A DNA stretch of 6,270 bases from an uncultured Actinomycetes bacterium. Lineage in GTDB: Bacteria > Actinomycetota > Actinomycetes > S36-B12. Below, piece by piece: positions 1 to 6,270 of the stretch (its first letter is position 1; the number at the start of each line of letters is the position of its first letter). Below the pieces are notes generated by a model. It searched no databases, was not told the DNA's origin, and saw only the letters and a program-made list of their open reading frames with translations. The translations under genes were made by a program, and so were the position numbers. The stretch spans positions 1 to 6,270 of the forward strand of contig CAINGG010000133.1 in the NCBI GenBank assembly GCA_903848435.1, in the 5' to 3' direction.

Positions 1-384
1 CATCCGGCGGCGCAGGATGCGTATGGCAACGTCGGAGGCGGGTACGCCGACAGGAGCCTGCGGCTTGTGCACCACGATCTCGACCACCTGCACGCCCGGG
101 TGGGCCAGGCATCCATCAGCGATGCGCTGGGCGAGCGTCTCGATCAGGTCCACGGGATCTTGGGACAGGTGAGTGTGGACCATCTGCGCGATGTCGGCGT
201 AATTGACGGTCTTGCCCAGATCGTCGTCACCGGCAGCCGCCGACGTGTCGACGCCTAGACGGACATCGGCGATGAAGGGCTGTCCGCGCAGGCGCTCCTC
301 GGGCAGTACGCCGTGATGTCCATGGGCACGGATGCCGAGCACCTCGATCACGTCGATGCCGTCGCCCGGCTGCAGCGCGCTCAC
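1..384 (-). CDS. folB: Dihydroneopterin aldolase FolB (3' end cut by window edge)
   Basis: This cytoplasmic folate enzyme converts 7,8-dihydroneopterin to 6-hydroxymethyl-dihydropterin plus glycolaldehyde, upstream of FolK and FolP. The visible 128 codons stay open to the left edge. The N-terminal family motif is GIRAHGHHGVLPEER (residues 17-31), with the usual Glu at 29-30. TVNYADI contains the conserved Tyr62. The C-terminal motif VHKPQAP contains the expected catalytic Lys107. Family members are about 120-135 residues, so only a few C-terminal residues should be missing. I chose GTG at 384 because it overlaps the folP TGA in a GTGA junction and gives the usual short lead into the first strand. 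An in-frame ATG at 399, preceded by GGTGG, is a possible alternative that adds five residues. The family call is firm. The start is less certain, and expression probably depends on coupling to folP. Confidence 0.93.
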   Translation of the reverse strand, partial: MSALQPGDGIDVIEVLGIRAHGHHGVLPEERLRGQPFIADVRLGVDTSAAAGDDDLGKTVNYADIAQMVHTHLSQDPVDLIETLAQRIADGCLAHPGVQVVEIVVHKPQAPVGVPASDVAIRILRRRM

Positions 385-1235
385 GATGGCCCGGCCCATG
401 CGCGCGCCACCATCACGGCATCGTGGCTCGCGGCCACCTCGTGCACGCGAACGCCCCAGACCCCCGCTGCCGCGGCGAGAGCGGTGATCGCGTCGCCCGC
501 GGCCTCGCGGCCCTCGAGGGGACGCGGCTGGCCGTCGCGGTCGGCGAGCAATTCGCCGAGGAAACGCTTGCGCGATGCGCCGAGCAGAAGGGGGCGCCCC
601 AGGGCCATGAGCGCATCGAGGTCGCGCAGCAGCGCCCAGTTGTGCGCTGAGTCCTTGGCAAAGCCCAGGCCAGGGTCCACCACCACCCGATCGAGGTCGA
701 CGCCCGCTGACTGGAGTGCCCACAGACGCTGATCGATCTCGCGGCAGACGTCACTGACGACGTCGTCGTAGCTGGCGAGGGTCTGCATGATCGTGCTGGG
801 CCCGCGCCAGTGCATGGCGATGTAGGGCACATCGACTCCGGCGAGGAAGGGCAGCATGTCGGGATCGGCTTGCCCGCCGCTGACGTCGTTGACGATGCAT
901 GCCCCGAGTGACACGCACCGTGCCGCGACGCTCGCGCGCATGGTGTCGATGCTGACCGGCACGGCATCGGCGACCAGTGCCTCCACCACGGGGAGCACCC
1001 GCGCGAGCTCCTCGGCTTCGGGGATGCGCTCGGCTCCGGGGCGGGTCGACTCGCCGCCCACGTCGACGATGTCAGCGCCCGCCTCGCGCAGAAGTCGCCC
1101 GCGCTTGATGGCATCGGTCGCGTCGTGCCAGCGGCCGCCGTCGGAGAAGGAGTCCGGGGTGACGTTGAGGATGCCCATGACCACCGTGCGATCCAGTGTC
1201 GCGAGGTCGCGGGGCAGGCCGACCGGATGGCGCAC
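381..1235 (-). CDS. folP: Dihydropteroate synthase FolP (FolP1 type)
   Basis: The enzyme condenses 6-hydroxymethyl-dihydropterin pyrophosphate with p-aminobenzoate to give 7,8-dihydropteroate, and is the sulfonamide target. The 284-residue length is normal for this TIM-barrel enzyme. All signature segments are present: GILNVTPDSFSDGG (21-34), DVGGESTRPGAE (58-69), SIDTMRA (95-101), IVNDVSG (114-120), VVDPGLGFAKD (185-195) and GASRKRFLG (219-227), plus a C-terminal RVHEVAASHDA (263-273). The AMHWRG segment (140-145) is characteristic of actinobacterial FolP1, as opposed to the paralogue FolP2. The GTG start at 1235 lies one base after the folE stop and has a GGGGG run five bases upstream. The open frame extends about 100 codons further upstream, but that part antisense-shadows folE and has no family similarity. 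The gene overlaps folB by four bases. No sulfonamide-resistance-type insertion is evident by eye. Confidence 0.97.
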   Translation of the reverse strand: MRHPVGLPRDLATLDRTVVMGILNVTPDSFSDGGRWHDATDAIKRGRLLREAGADIVDVGGESTRPGAERIPEAEELARVLPVVEALVADAVPVSIDTMRASVAARCVSLGACIVNDVSGGQADPDMLPFLAGVDVPYIAMHWRGPSTIMQTLASYDDVVSDVCREIDQRLWALQSAGVDLDRVVVDPGLGFAKDSAHNWALLRDLDALMALGRPLLLGASRKRFLGELLADRDGQPRPLEGREAAGDAITALAAAAGVWGVRVHEVAASHDAVMVARAWAGPS

Positions 1236-1236
1236 G

Positions 1237-1877
1237 CTAGCCCCCGAGCAGGGCCATGGCCTCGGCGCGCGTGGCCGGGTTGGCCAATGCGCCGCGGACG
1301 GCACTGGTGACCGTGCGCGCCCCGGGCTTGCGCACTCCGCGCATCGACATGCACATGTGCTCGCACGACAGCACCACGATGGCACCGCGCGGACGCAGGA
1401 TACGCATGAGCGAGTCGGCAATCTGAGTCGTGAGTCGCTCCTGGACCTGCGGTCGCTTGGCAAAGACCTCGACGACGCGAGCGAGCTTGGACAGGCCCGT
1501 GATGCGGCCGTCATCGCCCGGGATGTAGCCGACGTGCGCGACGCCATGGAACGGCACGAGGTGGTGCTCGCACGTGCTGAAGACCTCGATGTCCTTGACG
1601 ATCACCAGCTCGTCATGGCCGATGTCGAAGGTGGTGGTGAGGACTTCCTCGGCCGTCATGTGCATGCCGGAGAACATCTCGGCGTACGCGCGGGCAACGC
1701 GGGCGGGCGTATCGAGCAGGCCGTCGCGATCGGGATCCTCGCCGATGGCAAGCAGCAACTCGCGTACGGCGCGCTCGGCACGCTCATGGTCGAAGGGCGC
1801 CACAGCCGGGGGCTCGTTCGGCAAGGAGATGGGGTCGATGCCGGTGCGGCCGGTTACGAGGCGGTCGATGTCGGAGG

Positions 1878-1881
<4 letters not shown>
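1237..1881 (-). CDS. folE: GTP cyclohydrolase I FolE
   Basis: This enzyme catalyses the first committed step of folate synthesis, GTP to 7,8-dihydroneopterin triphosphate plus formate, as a zinc-dependent cytoplasmic homodecamer. The 214-residue product carries the type IA hallmarks. These are LLDTPARVARAY (55-66), the zinc and active-site segment FSTCEHHLVPFHG (101-113, with C104, H106 and H107), GLSKLARVVEVFAKRPQVQE (129-148, with the QxQE signature), and EHMCMSMRGVRKPGA (174-188) supplying the second zinc cysteine, C177. The ATG at 1881 overlaps the ftsH stop (ATGA), and GAGG lies four bases upstream. The open frame continues 66 codons into ftsH, but that extension is not FolE-like and has no support. 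The first 30 residues form a short, poorly conserved Pro-rich lead, common in actinobacterial FolE. It probably shares the ftsH transcript. Confidence 0.97.
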
Positions 1882-3917
<2,036 letters not shown>

Positions 3918-3924
3918 GGCGCTT

Positions 3925-3929
3925 CTCCT
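3925..3929 (-). promoter_or_regulatory. Ribosome binding site of ftsH
   Basis: AGGAG on the minus strand with a 7-base spacer to the ATG at 3917. It is one of the two clearest Shine-Dalgarno sequences in the window. It fits ftsH being the first gene of its translational block, unlike the downstream fol genes, which start at overlaps. Confidence 0.8.
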
Positions 3930-3959
3930 GGATCGGCGTGGAGCGGATGGCCCGCCCTT

Positions 3960-4006
3960 GAGGGTTGAACCTCGGAATTGCCCGAGGGATTCCCGTCCTC
4001 AGACGG
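3960..4006 (-). promoter_or_regulatory. Inverted repeats in the ftsH leader (possible structured 5' UTR)
   Basis: On the minus strand this stretch holds consecutive short inverted repeats. They are CCGTC-TGAG-GACGG (4006-3993), GGGA-A-TCCC (3994-3986), CCTCGG-GCAATT-CCGAGG (3987-3970) and GAGGTT-C-AACC(C)TC (3973-3960). Neighbouring stems share bases, so some are mutually exclusive. None is followed by a U-run, so I do not call an intrinsic terminator for hpt. They could fold in the ftsH leader RNA, be operator half-sites, or be chance pairings in GC-rich DNA. No known riboswitch or leader class is recognised. Confidence 0.35.
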
Positions 4007-4028
4007 TACACCGCTCCTGGGCGTTCCC
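4002..4028 (-). promoter_or_regulatory. Candidate ECF-sigma-like promoter upstream of ftsH
   Basis: On the minus strand GGGAAC (4028-4023) is followed after exactly 17 bases by CGTC (4005-4002). This resembles the GGAAC / CGTC pattern recognised by many extracytoplasmic-function sigma factors. It lies 85-110 bases upstream of the ftsH ATG, inside the only intergenic spacer of the window. A start point just after it would give a leader of about 75-80 bases. No convincing TTGACA/TATAAT pair was seen in the spacer. The match is short and made by eye, so it is only a candidate. Confidence 0.35.
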
Positions 4029-4046
4029 TCCTGGCCGAGCCCGGGC

Positions 4047-4601
4047 CTAGCCCCCGTAGACCCGGGGGTCCAGCACGCAGATCTCTCGCAGGTTGCGGTA
4101 GCGCTCGTCGTAATCCAGGCCGTAGCCGACCACGAAGACATTGGGGATGTCGAAGCCCACGTAACGAGGTGAGACGGGCACTTTGACCGCTTCGGGCTTG
4201 CGCAGCAGGGCAAAGACCTCCACCGAGGCGACCCCACGGGAGCCGAGGTTCTTGAGCAGCCAGGAGAGCGTCAGGCCGGTGTCGAGGATGTCCTCGACGA
4301 CGAGCACGTGACGCCCGGCGATGTCGGTGTCGAGGTCCTTCAGGATGCGCACGACGCCCGACGACTGGGTGCCCGATCCGTAGGACGAGACGGCCATGTA
4401 GTCCATATGCACGTGGGACTTCATGTGCCGCACGAAGTCGGCCATGACCAAGGTGGCGCCCTTGAGAACTCCCACGAGCAGCAGGTCGCGGCCGGCGTAG
4501 TCGGCATCGACCTGGGCGGCCACCTCCTCGAGTCGCTCCTGGATCTGGCTCTCGGTCAGCAGTACGCCGGTGATCTCGGACGGGACGTGATCGGCGTGCA
4601 C
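4047..4601 (-). CDS. hpt: Hypoxanthine phosphoribosyltransferase
   Basis: This purine-salvage enzyme transfers the phosphoribosyl group of PRPP to hypoxanthine (usually also guanine), giving IMP or GMP in the cytoplasm. The 184-residue product has the type I phosphoribosyltransferase fold. It shows LLLVGVLKGA (40-49), the MAVSSYGSGT flexible-loop region (69-78), the PRPP-binding motif VLVVEDILDTGLTL (99-112) with its acidic pair, LLRKPEA with the base-binding Lys (132-138), and VGFDIPNVFVVGYGLDYDE near the C-terminus. I chose GTG at 4601 because GAGGAG ends five bases upstream. A GTG at 4607 would overlap the tilS stop as GTGA and add two residues, but the same GAGGAG then abuts or overlaps the start codon. 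The gene ends 129 bases before ftsH. Confidence 0.96.
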   Translation of the reverse strand: MHADHVPSEITGVLLTESQIQERLEEVAAQVDADYAGRDLLLVGVLKGATLVMADFVRHMKSHVHMDYMAVSSYGSGTQSSGVVRILKDLDTDIAGRHVLVVEDILDTGLTLSWLLKNLGSRGVASVEVFALLRKPEAVKVPVSPRYVGFDIPNVFVVGYGLDYDERYRNLREICVLDPRVYGG

Positions 4602-4603
4602 GC

Positions 4604-5635
4604 TCACTCCTCGGGGGCTCGTGGGGCGGTGCGGTCGCGACGTTCTCTCACCGAGTCGACCCGACCAAACGTCAGCCTTTCATATGCGCGCCACGCGCCG
4701 ACATGGGCCGGCAGGTCGACCGCGCCCTGCCCGTGCCAGTCCGAGATGAGCGCATCGATCCGATCGACGTGAGCGAGCGTCAGATCAGTGGGGGGCACAC
4801 CGGCCCGCAGCGCCGCCCGTCGGAGTACGCGCGTGCGCACCGCTCGGGGCAGTGCACCGAGGGCGGCCACGTCGAAGGCACATCCGCCTTCGACATCGAC
4901 TAACAGGTGCGTGAGGGCGTTGTCGGCCAGGGCGTCGAGTGCGTCAGCGTCGTCGCGGAGCAGTCGCGCCGAGCGGGCAAGGCCATCGACCACGTCGCCC
5001 CCGAGTGCCTCGACCAGTGCGGGCAGCGCGCGGGTGCGCACACGTACGCGCGCAAACGATGGGTCGGAGTTGTGCGGGTCCTCCCATGACGCATGCCCAT
5101 CCAGGCTTGCGCGCACCACCGAGCGCGGGACGTCGAGCAGGGGGCGGCGCCACATGTCGTCAACGGGAGCCATCGCCGACAGCGAGCGCGCACCGGAACC
5201 GCGCGCCAGGCGCAAGAGCACCGTCTCAGCCTGGTCGTCTCGCGTGTGCGCCAGCAGGATCGCTCGGCACCCCAGGCGCTCGGCGGCATCACGTAGTGCG
5301 GCGCGACGGGCATCGCGCGCTGCAGCCTCGAGTCCGCCGCTGCCTGGACCCTGCGCGACCTCCACGCGCACGACCTCCACGGGCTCCAGCCCCGCGCGCT
5401 CGCAAGCGTCAGCTGCCTCGCGCGCGATATCCGCTGAGCCCGCCTGCAATCCGTGATCGACGATCACGGCCGCGAACGATCGGCCCGTCGCTCGACCCTC
5501 GTCACCTGCGGCGAGGGCGAGCGCGAGCGAGTCGCCACCTCCGGAGCACGCGACGAGCACGCGTGCGCTGGCATCGAGATCGGCAAGCGATGCGCGCAGG
5601 GCGCGGCGTACCTCCTGGCGGGCGTCGTCGGTCAT
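4604..5635 (-). CDS. tilS: tRNA(Ile)-lysidine synthetase TilS
   Basis: TilS uses ATP and lysine to convert the wobble C34 of tRNA-Ile(CAU) to lysidine, so that the tRNA reads AUA and is charged with isoleucine; it is normally essential. The 343-residue product has the N-type ATP-pyrophosphatase P-loop SGGGDS (31-36), VDHGLQ (59-64), the HTRDDQAET motif (130-138), and RPLLDVPR (164-171). The family segment WEDPHNSDPSFARVRVR (184-200) appears in the DPHN form usual in actinobacteria. The C-terminal part, including DWHGQGAVDLP (289-299), also matches the actinobacterial form and is shorter than E. coli TilS. ATG at 5635 overlaps the upstream gene's TGA (ATGA). An in-frame start at 5710 would lie inside that gene and add 25 residues without family support. 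No strong Shine-Dalgarno is seen, so coupling is likely. Confidence 0.95.
   Translation of the reverse strand: MTDDARQEVRRALRASLADLDASARVLVACSGGGDSLALALAAGDEGRATGRSFAAVIVDHGLQAGSADIAREAADACERAGLEPVEVVRVEVAQGPGSGGLEAAARDARRAALRDAAERLGCRAILLAHTRDDQAETVLLRLARGSGARSLSAMAPVDDMWRRPLLDVPRSVVRASLDGHASWEDPHNSDPSFARVRVRTRALPALVEALGGDVVDGLARSARLLRDDADALDALADNALTHLLVDVEGGCAFDVAALGALPRAVRTRVLRRAALRAGVPPTDLTLAHVDRIDALISDWHGQGAVDLPAHVGAWRAYERLTFGRVDSVRERRDRTAPRAPEE
4607..4612 (-). promoter_or_regulatory. Ribosome binding site that decides the hpt start
   Basis: GAGGAG lies on the minus strand inside the last codons of tilS. It is five bases from the GTG at 4601 but directly abuts or overlaps the alternative GTG at 4607. 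That spacing favours the shorter hpt reading. Its position within tilS suggests that translation of hpt follows that of tilS. Confidence 0.6.
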
Positions 5636-6270
5636 CCGTGCACCCGGCGCACCCAGGCGGCCGGATCGTGGATCTCCGACGGCAGGGGCAAGGTGTCGGG
5701 CGATGTCCACACCGCGTTGAATCCGGGCATACCCACGCGATCCACGACGCCGCGCACGAAAGCCGCTCCCTCGGTGTATTGCCGGAGCTTGGCATCGAGG
5801 CCGAGCAGTCGACGAAGCGCCCCGTCGAAGGTGCCCGCCTGGTGCCGCCGCTTCTCGAAGCGGGCCCGGATGACGTCGACGCTGGGCACCACCAGGGGCC
5901 CGACGGCATCCATGACGACGTCGGCGTGACCTTCGAGGAGCGACATGAGCGCGGTCAGCCGATCGAGCACCGCGCGCTGCTCGGGGGTCTGCACGATGTC
6001 GAGGAGGCCGCCGGCGCCCCGCTGGCCCGACCTAATGCCTGACAGCGCCCGCGAGATCGCACTGCCAGCATCGAGATCAGCCGCCTTCAGGTAGGCGTGC
6101 ACCTCGGCGGTGAAGTGATCGGACAGCCAGGGCACGGCACCGAACTGCACCCGGTGTGTCTCCTCGTGCAGGCACACCCAGAGCCGGAAGTCGGTCGGGT
6201 CGACATCGAGTTGGGTCTCGGCATGCACGATGTTGGGCGCGACGAGAAGCAGCCGCCCCTGCCCGCCGAA
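5632..6270 (-). CDS. DUF2342-family zinc-dependent metalloprotease-like protein (5' end cut by window edge)
   Basis: The reading frame is open to the right edge, so only the C-terminal 212 residues are visible; full-length relatives are roughly 350-450 residues. The fragment has a zincin motif HEETH (visible residues 35-39) followed by VQFGAVPWLSDH, then EGHADVVMDAVG (113-124), the second conserved block, whose Glu could be a further metal ligand. This is the zincin_2/DUF2342 family, which is often annotated as a putative hydrolase or as F420-biosynthesis-associated. Its substrate and role are not established to my knowledge. No membrane segment or signal is visible in this part. A GTG at 6228 is not a credible start, because similarity to the family continues upstream through FGGQGRLLLVAPNI. 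The gene overlaps tilS by four bases (ATGA), as expected for a co-transcribed neighbour. The family assignment is good; the protease activity is inferred from HExxH only. Confidence 0.88.
   Translation of the reverse strand, partial: FGGQGRLLLVAPNIVHAETQLDVDPTDFRLWVCLHEETHRVQFGAVPWLSDHFTAEVHAYLKAADLDAGSAISRALSGIRSGQRGAGGLLDIVQTPEQRAVLDRLTALMSLLEGHADVVMDAVGPLVVPSVDVIRARFEKRRHQAGTFDGALRRLLGLDAKLRQYTEGAAFVRGVVDRVGMPGFNAVWTSPDTLPLPSEIHDPAAWVRRVHG

Noticed and set aside
381..1547. Extended folP reading frame with about 100 extra N-terminal residues
   Set aside because: The added segment lies inside folE and reads as Ser/Arg/Cys-rich noise. The GTG at 1235 gives a normal-length enzyme one base after the folE stop.
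4039..4075. GC-rich palindromic stretch at the end of hpt (GCCCGGGC and GACCC/GGGTC) as a terminator
   Set aside because: The stems are partly inside hpt codons and no T-run follows on the transcribed strand. Nothing distinguishes them from GC-rich background.
4604..5710. Extended tilS start at 5710
   Set aside because: The extra 25 residues lie within the upstream gene and do not resemble TilS. The ATGA junction at 5635 is the more natural start.
4939..6042. 367-codon Arg/Pro/Ala-rich open frame on the plus strand opposite tilS and the metalloprotease gene
   Set aside because: It is extreme low-complexity Arg/Pro/Ala composition typical of an off-frame reading, and it overlaps two genuine genes.
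5632..6228. Treating the GTG at 6228 as the start of a short 198-residue protease
   Set aside because: The frame remains open to the window edge, and family-like sequence continues upstream of it, so the gene is truncated by the window, not short.

Overview
The window is a fully coding, high-GC segment (about two thirds G+C by eye) in which every supportable gene lies on the minus strand, so transcription runs from right to left. The protein sequences and gene order point to an Actinomycetota chromosome. The TilS C-terminal half, the FolP1-type dihydropteroate synthase, the DUF2342 zincin-like protein next to tilS, and the run ftsH-folE-folP-folB are all typical of that phylum. I cannot place it more precisely.

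In transcription order (high to low coordinates) the layout is as follows. A 5'-truncated DUF2342-family zinc-metalloprotease-like gene occupies 5632-6270. It is followed by tilS (tRNA-Ile lysidine synthetase, 4604-5635) and hpt (hypoxanthine phosphoribosyltransferase, 4047-4601). After a 129-bp spacer come ftsH (membrane AAA+ protease, 1878-3917), folE (GTP cyclohydrolase I, 1237-1881), folP (dihydropteroate synthase, 381-1235) and folB (dihydroneopterin aldolase, 1-384, cut by the left edge). folK would be the expected next gene to the left, outside the window.

The genes form two tightly packed blocks. In the first (metalloprotease-tilS-hpt) and the second (ftsH-folE-folP-folB), neighbouring genes overlap by a few bases through ATGA or GTGA junctions or sit 1-2 bases apart, which suggests translational coupling. 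The only real intergenic space is the hpt-ftsH spacer. It carries a GGGAAC-N17-CGTC motif resembling an ECF-sigma promoter, several short inverted repeats that could fold in the ftsH leader, and a good Shine-Dalgarno sequence for ftsH.

Functionally, folE, folB and folP are the GTP-to-dihydropteroate part of de novo folate synthesis. tilS and hpt are translation and purine-salvage genes often linked to ftsH across bacteria. I see no RNA gene, insertion sequence, phage gene, CRISPR array, transfer signature or frameshift. The window is mostly ordinary housekeeping DNA, and I do not find a convincing new biological system. The items most worth a second look are the Asn-Gly-His repeat in the FtsH tail, the hpt-ftsH spacer, and the poorly understood DUF2342 protein.
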